Origin: Adiantum capillus-veneris
Lineage: Eukaryota; Streptophyta; Polypodiopsida; Polypodiales; Pteridaceae
Assembly: GCA_014529385.2 (NCBI GenBank)
Contig: CM043963.1
Coordinates: 5,927,501-5,991,500 of the forward strand
DNA length: 64,000 nt
Direction of reading: 5' to 3'
In this document: piece after piece, positions 1 through 9,345 of the stretch
Numbering within the stretch: the first letter of the stretch is position 1
How the letters are laid out: the number at the start of each line of letters is the position of its first letter
Program-made: the position numbers and the translations under genes
Notes under the pieces: model-generated
What the model saw: the letters and a program-made list of their open reading frames with translations, nothing else
Databases searched by the model: none
What the model was told of the DNA's origin: nothing

Positions 1-94
1 AAAGCTTTATATGTACATTCCCTAAGATTGGTGATTGAGAGGTCAGGGAAAAAGGTTGAGAGGGAAACAAATGAATGATGACTGTCAGCAAACA
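1..94 (-). repeat. Element A 3' LTR, first 94 bp (cut by window start)
   Basis: On the minus strand it opens with TGTTTGCTGACAGTC directly after the polypurine tract. It aligns through a shared 'TTAGGGAATGTA' stretch and a TATA-like run with the 3' LTR of element C at 63731, which shows that A and C are close relatives. The LTR continues outside the window. Confidence 0.75.
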
Positions 95-108
95 TTCCCC
101 CCTTCCTT
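95..108 (-). promoter_or_regulatory. Element A polypurine tract
   Basis: The minus strand reads AAGGAAGGGGGGAA immediately before the LTR 'TGTT'. This is the plus-strand priming site expected next to a 3' LTR. The tail stop codon (TGA at 116-118) lies just upstream, with the same short spacer 'TCTACCC' as in element C. Confidence 0.8.
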
Positions 109-115
109 GGGTAGA

Positions 116-2104
116 TCATACCGTTTGAAATGAGCTTGTCACCCTTTGAAACCAATTGTTCCAGTTGGTAATAGGTGAGTATTTTTTCCAGTAGTTTTCT
201 ATTACCCTAGGTGCCTCGTCAAGTTGCAAGGGTGGTAAGGTACTCTCCCAGGATCGAACTTGAAGTGGTTCATCAGGTGATTCTTGAACACTGGGAGGTG
301 TGGATTCTTTTGTAGCTTCATGGAGGTCCACTACTATAGATGGAGGCTGTGTAGAAGCTTTTACCTCTATGGATGTATTACATGAGGAGCTAGAAGCTTC
401 ATGGGACTCCCCCCTTCCTGAGCTAGGTGGAACAAATCGTTCTTTCTTTGGTACCCAAACTAGCTCGGGAGCGGGTGTGTAGCATTCTGTGATTTTTTTC
501 TTTCCACGATCATTGATTCGTTTTGGAGCTACGGGATTGGGCTCACTTGGGTCAGGTGATAGGTAAGAGCACAATCTACGTTTTGGCACCCAGATTTGAT
601 CATTTCCTTGATAGTAGCCTTGGGCTTCCAATAGTCGTTTAGGGATCCATCGCAACATTTTCTTACTTTTCTTGGAGCGAGTGGTACGTTTCTTACAAGG
701 CTTCTGATTTTTAGCACTAGCTATGGTCACTAAAGAAGCTTTAGGGACCCACTTGTATGTTTTCTTCGTGACATTAGGATGAGTCTTGTCGGAAGCGATA
801 TGCATTGCTTTTAGCATATTTAAGGGTACAGGCATTTCATCCCCCTCAGGTGTTACCCATGCCATCCCCCTATTTCCCCAAGTGTCTATGGTTGCTGCTA
901 GGTGGACCCAATCCACATTGTCCGACTCAGTCATGCCAGGTAGGATATCCATATAAGGAGAATCTTGGCCAATGTCTGTATCCTTCTTACAAGTGTAACA
1001 ATATTGTAGTGGGGCCGAGTGAACTGTGGTGTTAGAGCGATGATCAATAATGGTTTTACTCCCTAAGGGGTGTACCTTACCAGTCACCAAATCCACTCTA
1101 AGGACAGAGTCTTGGAATTGCAAATAGACATGATTTTTAGACCAATCATGAACCATTTGTGCTTCCCTCATGAATGGTCGTCCTAAAATCATTTCATATG
1201 ACATAAGGTGTTTAGAGAAATCCATTACAATGAACGTATGTCGTACCTTGTGTCCTAGAACTTTGATCTTAAGATCCTTGAGCATCCCCATAGGTTTGGC
1301 TATGGTACCATTTGCCATCTTTACCACAATGTTAGTAACACTGAGGCGGGGTTTTCCCATGGATTCCCAACAATCTTTTGTAACGATGCTAACTCCCGCA
1401 CCACCATCAAGAATTCCCTTTATAGTTAATCCCTTGGTAGTGATGGGTAGGGTCGCATTAGACTCGTCGCCTTCAAAATACTGCCCTAATTCGTTAATGG
1501 GTACCTCGATCACAGACTCGTGTCCATCTAAGTCAAGTGATTGCACATGATTTTCCTCATCAATCATAATCGAGTCAGGCCTATTTGGTTGCGCAAACTG
1601 TGGTAATCCCGTTCGTAGCTCTCCGTTAAGGAATGCTCTAAGTGCAAGGAATAACTCAGGATCTCCATATAGCTTTGCTATGATCGTGGTTCGGACCTCA
1701 TAAGACATGAAGTCCACTAGTTTGGCAACATTCATTGGCATTTTGTAGGGTGTAGGTCCTTGACTAGGAACTGGTGAGGATGGAATCTCATATTCCTCAA
1801 TGGGATCAGGTATTCCTTCGTTAAACATCCTTTCCAATAAGAAAGGTGTATGCTCAGTTTCTGATGTCCTGTCCTCACTCCCTTCTTGGATGATACTAGA
1901 TATGGCTAACGGTCTATGGTTCATGTGGGGTGGATGAACTTGCGTGGGAAACACTGTGTCATGAATTTTGACATGCATGGGTTCTGGTTCTAGTTTCCTT
2001 TGAGTCTCCTCCACTAAACCTCTTAGATGTTTCAACTGCTCAATCTCGTCTACTGGGTTTGGGTACGTCCCAATCTTCTTTTTACGATTCTTCCCTTTTT
2101 GACC
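116..2104 (-). pseudogene. Element A retropepsin-like protease fused to W-x-P-K repeat tail
   Basis: Continues the Gag frame after an in-frame TAG at 2105-2107; 639 residues are open from 2035. A retropepsin-like domain has the active-site-like motif ILDGGAGVSIV near residues 207-217 and the family's hydrophobic-Gly motif ILGRPFM near 283-289. The usual D-T/S-G is D-G-G here, so activity is doubtful. The C-terminal 220 residues carry four motifs: YKWVPK (~425), LRWIPK (~462), IWVPKR (~480) and VWVPKK (~525). They end in an aromatic segment with NYWKKYSP and NWNNWF. The N-terminal flank 'VPIN..G.Y.EG' matches that of B's first protease, so this is the pre-RT protease joined straight to the post-integrase tail. 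Retropepsins mature Gag and Pol; the tail has no function I recognise and no membrane segment. Confidence 0.75.
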
Positions 2105-3085
2105 CTACAGTTTATCTTGGGGGTCTTGGATTGGATTTGGAAACACTTGTGGTGTTTTCAGAGGCTCTTTATGGTTTTCTCTTATTCGGTTTTCATTTGG
2201 TTCCATGTTACGGTTTTCTTTGTCAGTCTTTCCCTTTGTGGTATTGGTTCTAGTCTCCATCGTCTCGATTGAATCTGAATCATCCTCGAGGTCATTCATA
2301 TACACGGGGTCATCTCCTGTTCCTATGTTTGTTTTGGAACTTGGCTTTGAATTTCCCGTATTCTGCGACCTCTTCCTTTGTGTCTTCTTTTTCTTTGCTT
2401 GGATAACTGACGCGGTATCTCTCTCTTCAAGGATATGGCCTGGCCCTTGAAGCATGGACCGTGTAATCGCATAAGCGGGTGCGACGGGTGGTATTGGCGA
2501 TGTCACACTAGCAATTTCGACCAAATTTAGGGGTGTGATTTTAGGCGCATTTAGGTTATAGGGGTATTGGGCAATCAAGTGATCTATGCCACAACGATTA
2601 CATGTGAGTATTGGCATTGCAAACGTGCTCCCTTGATTCATTTGCATCTGTGCAGCATTCTTTTGCAGCCTAATAGGGCACTCCGCTGCCCGATGTGGTC
2701 CACCACACTCGTAGCATTGAAGAGGTGGCCTCCTAGCCTAGGTGTTGATATTTTGACCTCTGGATGCGAGAGCAGCAGCTTGATAAACCGGCTTGACTTG
2801 CCCCCAACAATCTTCCATGTAGTATATAGGACACTCTTCCAATGTATCAAGTCCGTAGGCAATACTAGTGTCTATTTCCTCCTCACAGCCATCTGCATAA
2901 GCATTAGATGGCTCGCAACCCACTTGGTTCATAGGGGCGACTCTTGGATGCGGGGGCTGCGGTCCTAGCACAGGAGGTGGTAGTGGTGTAGCTTGTACAA
3001 CATTTTGAGATCTAGGGACCATGTGTTGCGGTAGTTGCTCAACAGGTGGAGCAGGCATCAATACAGGAGCTCGAGGCGCATCCGT
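2105..3085 (-). pseudogene. Element A Gag C-terminal part with extra zinc knuckles
   Basis: Same frame as the Gag body, open between TAG at 3086-3088 and TAG at 2105-2107, with another TAG at 2738-2740. After the second stop comes a knuckle CYECGGPHRAAEC (C-x2-C-x3-H-x4-C), then CNRCGIDHLIAQY, whose last Cys is Tyr. The segment between stops 1 and 2 is Pro-rich with an acidic patch. 'YAITRS' resembles the ITRAQS segment of B at about 29850. CCHC knuckles bind nucleic acid in Gag, so this is probably an extended nucleocapsid region. All three stops can be read as former CAG (Gln) codons. Confidence 0.7.
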
Positions 3086-5296
3086 CTAGGCTACAGGTGG
3101 TCTATTTGCCATCATACGTTTGATCATTAAACAATCCTTAGCTTGGTGACCATACCTACCACATGCGTTGCAAGTTCCATTAAATTTTACTCTAAACGTA
3201 GGGCACTCACTAGTGCTATGTGGACCTAAGCAAATGGAACACCATTGTTGCTCCCTTCTTGGATACATGTGACTATTTTGAGGGGGTCGATTATCCTTAA
3301 GAGACTCTTGGATTGCCTTGGTGAGGTCTGTCAAGAATTTCTCAAATACCTTTGGCTCATTGGCAATGGGCTTTGCAGTCATGGGTTCATACTTAATGGC
3401 TTGTGAGCTAGTGGATCTCGTGTCAGTAGACACCCTCATGCCTGCTATCATCAAGTTGTCCTCTAATTGGATTGCATTGGCAGTGACATCTTCCCAGGTT
3501 GTGATACCTCTAATCACTAGTCCCTTATAGATTCCTTCATTCCTCAACCCTCGAATGAATCGATCAAGCAGTTGGTTATTGTTGAAGCGCTCATTTACAG
3601 GGCATCGAGAGTTTAAGTGCTTTAGACGACTAATGAAGTCCCTTACTGACTCTCCTTCCTTACGTTCGGCCTTCTGTAGCTGAGATGCTACACCCCAAAG
3701 CACACCTTCTCGTATGTACTCCTTTAGAAACAACCTTCGAAGTGTAGGGTAGATTGTTTTCTCGTCCATCCTTAGGGTTCTATACCAATCTCCAGCCTTC
3801 CCACTTAATGTCAAGCTTAAGGCATTGCACTTATGTAGTTCGTTGCGTTCCCCTAAGGAATCACATACTTGTTCAAACACTTCAATGTGTTTTCTAGCAT
3901 CTTCGTCCCCATTGAATTTTTGCGTGAGTTTGGCAATTTGTACTGCCTTACTTCTAGGCTCTCTATCAGATGCATGACACATATTTTCCACGATAGATCG
4001 ACCTATGGTTTGAGCAAACGCTGCCAAGTCACCTATGTGAGGAGGCAGGGCCGGTGGAGGTACTCTTGGAATCATATGTGGGAGAGGGACGGGTACCGGT
4101 CTTGGCATATGTGTGGATGATGCAGGATATGGAACATAACCGGGCATAGGTCCACTCGGATAAGGGCTAGGGAGTGGCACTCGAGGAGCATGAACAAGTG
4201 GTACAATTGGAGGTGTGGGGGCCATGTGTGCATAAGGGGCTAGAGGCACATACGGTCGAGGCCCCATATTAGGTACTACGACACTAGGTAGTGGCACTGC
4301 GCTAACCGTAGATGTCATCGGTACATTCTCTGTCAGGATTATCCCTGGAGTGAGCACTGTGTTTTCCTTAATAGAGGGTTGAGCCAAGTTAGGGAAGCTA
4401 AAGTTGTCGCTCGGAGGCTCAGATTGCATAGAGACCCCAGGTGAAATGACGTAAGATGGGTCCATGGGACTCATTAGAGGAGTCTCCATTTGTGATAGAG
4501 TAGGGTGTTGAGCCTTGCTCGTATCCAGAAATCTCATGGGGCCAGTTAAGAGTATATTTACCCCTAGGTTTTGCCTTTCCGATTGAATAATGCCATGGAT
4601 AACATTACATATCATTTTCTGTTGATCTTCGATGCTCGTGGCACTAGAGGTGGATTGTACAATCTCTATCCATCCTACATGGTAGGCGTGGCCAGAGTGT
4701 AGATCCGTCAACACCTCAGTGTGGAGGTCGTATGTCCAATGATCATTAATGAACAATCCTTCTAGAGTCGACGTGTTAACGGTTTCTTGTGAGGTAGAGG
4801 CAATGTTGCTCCCCGTGGTTTTACTTGTCACCAACGGTACTCTAGAGGGAACTTCTGAAGGAGGCAGCTCAACAGGGCCTTCTTGGTAAGAAGTTGGCAG
4901 GATATTCACATGGACACTCTTTGGGGGTGTGGGGTCCACGTGCGATGTGAAAGGAGAGTCCACTTCCCCACCCCCTTCGTGTGCTTCATTTGCATCAGGT
5001 TCCAAGCGAGTAGCTCTACCTAATGTTTCCATGAAATGGCTAAACATACTAGTACTAGGCTGTGGAGCTTCGGGAGGTGCATGGCCTTCTCTCTCAGTGT
5101 TTTGGGTAGGGTATGCTTCCATGATTTCTGAGTCGGAGCAGGAATCACTAGCGGCTATTTTAGGGTCTTGGGTGGTGCTACCTTGTGTCCTTGCTGAGGG
5201 TCTAGAGCCTATCGTGGATGGGTAATGGGTGTCCGTATGAACAGAGGCACCCTCAATATGCTCGTGTTCTAGCACCCGCCCAGAGCGTAAGTGCAT
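3086..5296 (-). CDS. gag: Element A Gag polyprotein, N-terminal part
   Basis: An open frame of 736 residues from ATG 5294-5296 to a TAG. The first ~450 residues are low-complexity, rich in Pro, Ser and Thr. The Gag (retrotransposon capsid) domain lies at about residues 455-615, with hallmark segments KFNGDEDARKHIEVF, GKAGDWYRTL, LKEYIREG and RFIRGLRNEG. Two zinc knuckles follow: CSICLGPHSTSEC (~684) and CNACGRYGHQAKDC (~709). Gag assembles the cytoplasmic virus-like particle and packages element RNA. The frame continues without shift through three TAG codons to 116 (1,727 codons in all), so Gag, protease and tail were probably one polyprotein. The extended Pro-rich N-terminus is longer than in typical plant Ty3/gypsy Gag proteins. 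Confidence 0.85.
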   Translation of the reverse strand: MHLRSGRVLEHEHIEGASVHTDTHYPSTIGSRPSARTQGSTTQDPKIAASDSCSDSEIMEAYPTQNTEREGHAPPEAPQPSTSMFSHFMETLGRATRLEPDANEAHEGGGEVDSPFTSHVDPTPPKSVHVNILPTSYQEGPVELPPSEVPSRVPLVTSKTTGSNIASTSQETVNTSTLEGLFINDHWTYDLHTEVLTDLHSGHAYHVGWIEIVQSTSSATSIEDQQKMICNVIHGIIQSERQNLGVNILLTGPMRFLDTSKAQHPTLSQMETPLMSPMDPSYVISPGVSMQSEPPSDNFSFPNLAQPSIKENTVLTPGIILTENVPMTSTVSAVPLPSVVVPNMGPRPYVPLAPYAHMAPTPPIVPLVHAPRVPLPSPYPSGPMPGYVPYPASSTHMPRPVPVPLPHMIPRVPPPALPPHIGDLAAFAQTIGRSIVENMCHASDREPRSKAVQIAKLTQKFNGDEDARKHIEVFEQVCDSLGERNELHKCNALSLTLSGKAGDWYRTLRMDEKTIYPTLRRLFLKEYIREGVLWGVASQLQKAERKEGESVRDFISRLKHLNSRCPVNERFNNNQLLDRFIRGLRNEGIYKGLVIRGITTWEDVTANAIQLEDNLMIAGMRVSTDTRSTSSQAIKYEPMTAKPIANEPKVFEKFLTDLTKAIQESLKDNRPPQNSHMYPRREQQWCSICLGPHSTSECPTFRVKFNGTCNACGRYGHQAKDCLMIKRMMANRPPVA

Positions 5297-5682
5297 ATGC
5301 TTTTGATACCCTAAGGTGTCAAAAAGCTGCTCTAGGAGGCCTTGTGACTAGTTTTTAACGTGTTTTTTGTTTGTTTTTTTTTGCTAGATTTTTTAGAGCG
5401 TGTCGTGGAATGGGCCGTGTGATAGCTCGAAACGAGCGTATCGCTAGGAGGGACGCGCTGTGCTTTACAACCCACCGTTTGGTTCTATTTTTCTCCAGAA
5501 AAGCCCAAAACAGTCTTTTCCTAGCTGGGGAACTAGGCTCCAAATAGCAAGTCTAAGGGTGCAAGTGGGAAGAGAAGGGAGGAGAGTGGAGGACTTGTCC
5601 CACATGCTCTCATTCCCTCTTGAGGGAGTAGGGTATATATATAAGAGTGAGTCTAGTATATATCATGAGACTGAGGACTGAG

Positions 5683-5713
5683 GCCTGGGCCTGGGCTTGG
5701 GCTTGGGCTTGGG
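5683..5713. repeat. Hexanucleotide microsatellite (GGGCYT)n
   Basis: About five consecutive six-base units reading GGGCCT or GGGCTT on the plus strand. They would encode alternating Ala-Trp or Ala-Gln on the two strands, so short ORFs here are artefacts. Confidence 0.8.
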
Positions 5714-5987
5714 GAAATGATCTCGATCTAACTTTTATACAAACCAACCCGTCCGTTTTAAAACTCTCGTTTTTTATTTTTGAAAATTTAACCTCCCCCT
5801 CACTCACGTTTTTATTTTTCGGAATTTTTTTTTTCAAATTTATTTTTTTTCTCGAAAAATTTGTTTATTTATTTATTTTATTTTTTTATATATTTTTTTG
5901 GTACGCGTTTTGGTGCGCGTTGACCTCACCTACCTGCTTTCTGCCTCACCTAATTACTAGCCTGCTTAATTAACTAACTGTGCGTCT

Positions 5988-6130
5988 AACTGTGCACAAA
6001 CCAGAAAACACAGAAAATGCAGAAATTGAAACTTGACAGAACTGTGCAGTGCAAACCAGAAAATGCAGAAAATGCAAAAACGCAAGAAATGCTAACTGTG
6101 CAGTGCAAACCAGAAAACGCAAAAAACAGA
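5988..6130. repeat. Three-unit tandem repeat, period about 50 bp
   Basis: 'AACTGTGCA..' recurs at 5988, 6040 and 6094, each followed by 'CAAACCAGAAAA' and A-rich sequence. The last two units are nearly identical over 25 bp. It lies in element A's leader, downstream of the primer-binding site. Confidence 0.75.
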
Positions 6131-6230
6131 AATCTCCACAACTACACACACTCATTCCCTGCCTTTCCTATGATAGAAATTGCACCACAAGAAAGAGTAA
6201 AGTGCTTAACCGAGCTTAGTGTAGGGCATT

Positions 6231-6248
6231 TCCCCGACAGCGGCGCCA
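6231..6248 (-). promoter_or_regulatory. Element A primer-binding site (tRNA-Asp-like)
   Basis: The minus strand reads TGGCGCCGCTGTCGGGGA. It matches the complement of the plant tRNA-Asp 3' end, TGGCGCCGTTGCCGGGGA, with two mismatches. Athila-type elements use this primer. 'CACA' four bases upstream could be an LTR end at 6253. Confidence 0.75.
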
Positions 6249-6253
6249 AAAAT

Positions 6254-6495
6254 GTGCGCTCCTTGCCGCACTGTCGAAGCAAGGGACTTGCCAATACACC
6301 GTGTGCGAGCCACAAATGGCTCCAAGCACACAACAAGCCTAAACTAGCAAGCTCGAGAGAGCAAAGGGTGTGTCACTCACCGCTCTACGCTCGCCTTCGT
6401 GGTGGATTCCTCGCCGCGATGAAGAAGAAGCCGCAGTCGTGCCGTGGTCAACCGCTTCGCCGCCGTCGTGCCTTCGTAATGCTCGATCGCACACA

Positions 6496-6561
<66 letters not shown>

Positions 6562-6745
6562 AGGAGGTGAAGAAGAAGAAGATGGAGCAAGAGCACTCTT
6601 CTATTGCACAAATGAGAGAATCAGTAAAAATTAGGTTTAGTTGGCTTTTATATGAGCTCACCCCATTCACACTTGGGCGCCCATGCTTAGCCAACTAATC
6701 CCTTGAATGTCCCAGTTAGAGTGCGCCTCTCATCGGCGATCACTC
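6254..6745 (-). repeat. LTR-like sequence between elements A and F
   Basis: It ends at 'CACA' beside A's primer-binding site and starts just after F's chromodomain ORF. It holds a TATA-like ATATAAAA on the minus strand (6646-6653), followed by CT- and AC-rich transcribed-leader-like DNA. It could be A's 5' LTR or F's 3' LTR. It matches neither the start of A's 3' LTR nor the sequence right of F's primer-binding site, so I cannot decide. Confidence 0.45.
6503..6560. repeat. Compound microsatellite (CT)n(AC)n
   Basis: About 20 CT units followed by about 9 AC units. Overlapping Ser-Leu or Arg-Glu repeat ORFs on both strands are artefacts of it. Confidence 0.95.
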
Positions 6746-9148
6746 TTACCCTTTTCCTATTGGTCCGACAAGCCCGGTACCTGACTCTACCAAATACATA
6801 ATACACGTCCGTCGTAGGTGATGGGGTGTTCGTGAGCCGTGAGGGTTAACATTTTCCCAAGTGGCACCCTCTTCAGGGCGATCTTTCCACTTGACTAAAG
6901 ATTGACTACGTACATGATGACGAGTACGGAGTTCATGAAAATCTAAAATGCGTTCAGGTTCATGCGGCTGAGTGGGAGGTTCAGTGAAATCAACCAATAT
7001 CTGCTGGCCGATAACATTGTCGTCCCCATGCAAGCGTTTACGTAAACGAATTACATGAAATACCGGATGGATACGCGAGTGCGCAGGTAACTCAAGTTTG
7101 TAGGCCCTATCACCAACTCGCTTGAGTATCTTGAATGGCCCACAATAACGTGGAGATAATTTGGGTGTGGGTCCAGTCTTTAGACTTTCTGAATGCTCTG
7201 GCACACGCAAAAATACCTGTTCACCTTCAGTGAAGGTAACTTGCCGACGTTTCTCATCAGCATACTTCTTGTACCGATCCTGTGCTTGTCGAACATTTTG
7301 ACAAGAAAGTCTCAGCATTTCCATATGATCTTGGAGAAACTCCTTGACCTGTTGGAGCTTCTCAGTTGCCAACCCCACCATCGCTGGTGATCTAGGTTGA
7401 AAACCATACATAAGCATGAATGGACTAAAACCAGTTGTAACATGCTTAGCACTATTATATGCAAACTCAAGAATACGAAGATAATCTTCCCAATCTGATT
7501 GCTTCTTGCTAATGTATGCTCGTAGCATATCCTCTAGCACTTGGTTGACTCGTTCCGTCTGACCATCTGTTTCAGGGTGATCAGCTGTACTTAAATTAAG
7601 TTGTGTATCCAATCATTTAAAAACAGCCCTCCAAAAATGAATGTTAAACTTGGGATCATGATCACTCACAATGTTACTTGGAAATCCATACAACCGGTAA
7701 AGATTTTCCACAAATAACTTAGCTAATTCTGGAGTCTTAATGGTTGACTTGGTTGGAATAAACCGAAAAAGTTTAGTCAACTGGTCTACAACCACCCATA
7801 CCGAGTCATGTCCTCGACTAGTGGTTGGTAAACCCACAATAAAATCCATGGAGATACTTTCCCATTTACCATTGGGAATCTCTAAAGGATGTAAGAGTCC
7901 TCCTGCTTTCAGGCGCTCTGCTTTATTAACTTGACATTTTTGGCAATGCAAGACATAGTCTTGAACATACCCATGCAAACCTGGCCAGTAAAACTGTCAT
8001 CTTACGAGTGCATAAGTTTTCTTAATTCCCGGGTGCCCTGCACTTGGACTATCGTGACATTCATAAAGAATTTGGTGCCGAACGTCCGCGTCCGTCGGTA
8101 CACACACTCTCCCCTTGTGGAGTAGGTACCCATCATCTATGGAAAAATTCTTCCATCGTTGCAGTTCATCACTAGAAAGAGAAGAACTGGGTGTGGAGGA
8201 AACAGAACCACTACCAACATTGGAGTGAGAAGGATCCCTCTTTCTAACATAGCTCCACACCTTGGAGTATGGAGTATCATGCTCCCACTTACCTTTGACA
8301 GATTCCAAAAACTCACTCCGCAATTCCGTGAAAAGAAGAGAGTTGATCTCTGGCATTCGGTTGAGAGCATCAGCCACTACATTGTACCGCCCTTTACGAT
8401 ATCGTAGCTTGGCGTCATACTCCTGAAAAATTTCAGCCCACCTAGCCTTGCGACCCTTCAAATCACTTTGTTGTGTAAACCACTTGATACTTTCATGGTC
8501 AAACACAATATCAAATTGTGCACCATACAAATAATGTCGCCATGTCTTTAAAGCAGACACTATTGCATAGAGCTCTCGTTCGTAAGCAGAGTAATTCTGC
8601 TGTGCTAAATCTAGCTTCTTGCTTTTAAATGCAATTGGCCTTCCCTCCTGCAGAAGGACTGCTCCAATCACAGGATTACTAGCATCCGTTTCCAAAACGA
8701 ATGGCTTTAAGGGATCCACAATAGTCAAAATAGGAGTTGTGGCTAATGTGTCCTTAAGTTTGTCAAAACTTTGCTGTTGTTCTAATCCCCACTGAAAGGA
8801 CTTGCCCTTGGCTTTCAGTTGATCTGTCATGGGAACAGCAATATGGGCATAGTTTTTAACGAATCAACGATAAACACCTGCAAAGCCTAAAAAAATCTAG
8901 AGCTCTTCCAAATTTTTCGGAGAGGGCCACCTCCGAATGGCATCCACCTTGGATTGATCCATGTGTAACCCTGCAGCCGAAATAACATGCCCCAAGTAGT
9001 GAATTTCCTCCTTGAGGAAATCACATTTGGATTCCTTGGCATATAGCTGATTTTGGCGTAACAAATGAAACACTTGTTTCAAATATACTAAGTGCTCTTC
9101 CTCAGATGCACTATATACAAGAATTCCGCAGGGTCGGACTTTGTTCAC
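6746..9148 (-). pseudogene. pol: Chromovirus Pol fragment: RT(C-term)-RNase H-integrase-chromodomain
   Basis: One frame from 9148 to 6746 interrupted by four stops: TAG 8897-8899 and TGA at 8864-8866, 7997-7999 and 7613-7615. The RT remnant starts at ILVYS, just past the catalytic DD. RNase H shows LETDAS, YERELYAI and FDHESIK. Integrase has the zinc-binding region with HCQKCQ, then catalytic Asp in SMDF, Asp in SDHDPKF and Glu in DGQTERVN, so the DDE triad is kept. The C-terminus (PERILDF, LVKWKDRP, GATWEN) is a chromodomain, which in chromoviruses directs insertion to heterochromatin. The stop at 8864 falls where Tyr-Arg-Arg-Phe is expected, implying CGA to TGA. Confidence 0.85.
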
Positions 9149-9332
9149 CTTCCCATTGCGCTCCTATTGAGCCCAACCGAGTGCGATTTGACGCAAGTCG
9201 ACCTCCCGTCGACTCCCCGGCTTGGAGGTTCTGCACACGCCGTGCTTGGCTTCTCCCTCCTCCTCACTTTGAGGTTGCATGCAACATGCAGCAAAAAGCA
9301 AAAATGTTCCTCCCTTCTCAAAATAGCCTGAA

Positions 9333-9344
9333 GCTCTAATACCA
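9333..9344 (-). promoter_or_regulatory. Element F primer-binding site (tRNA-Met-like)
   Basis: The minus strand reads TGGTATTAGAGC, one mismatch from the widespread plant initiator tRNA-Met site TGGTATCAGAGC. An LTR-type end 'TTTACA' sits just upstream (9346-9351), placing F's 5' LTR to the right. Confidence 0.7.
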
Positions 9345-9345
9345 G

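Larger units (their letters stand above)
5297..6230 (-). other. Element A leader between primer-binding site and gag
   Basis: No convincing coding sequence. It contains a hexanucleotide run (GGGCTT/GGGCCT, about 5683-5713), a T-rich stretch at 5760-5900 and a three-unit tandem repeat (5988-6130). On the plus strand 'TATATATAAGAG' at about 5634 looks like a TATA box, but it opposes the element's direction. Confidence 0.5.
1..6253 (-). mobile_element. Element A: gag-protease-tail LTR retrotransposon lacking RT and integrase
   Basis: Minus-strand element. Reading leftward it has a primer-binding site (6231-6248), a leader of about 930 bp, one reading frame from 5296 to 116, a polypurine tract (95-108) and the start of a 3' LTR (94 to 1, cut by the window edge). 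The frame encodes Gag with zinc knuckles, a retropepsin-like protease and a tail with W-x-P-K motifs. No reverse transcriptase, RNase H or integrase lies between protease and tail, although relatives B (24600-42194) and C (57504-64000) carry them there. I infer a non-autonomous derivative that needs enzymes from a relative. The sequence right of the primer-binding site does not start like the 3' LTR, so the 5' LTR is uncertain and the 5' end may be chimeric. Confidence 0.8.
6746..9345 (-). mobile_element. Element F: internally deleted chromovirus (Ty3/gypsy)
   Basis: Minus-strand order: primer-binding site (9333-9344), about 200 bp of leader, then directly the C-terminal part of reverse transcriptase, RNase H, integrase and a chromodomain. 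Gag, protease and the N-terminal half of RT are absent, with a junction near 9130. The right LTR should begin at 9346. The left side is replaced by, or abuts, an LTR-like segment that does not match it. I infer a dead, mosaic copy. Confidence 0.75.

Noticed and set aside
116-1000. Tail as an envelope-like protein
   Set aside because: No signal peptide, transmembrane helix or glycoprotein-like Cys pattern; strongly basic W-x-P-K repeats instead.
2105-5296. Three in-frame TAGs as programmed readthrough, an alternative genetic code or RNA editing
   Set aside because: Three stops in one frame, and the same TAG/TGA pattern in unrelated dead elements F and D at positions of conserved Gln/Arg, fit mutation better. 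U-to-C editing in early land plants is known in organelles, not for nuclear transposons.
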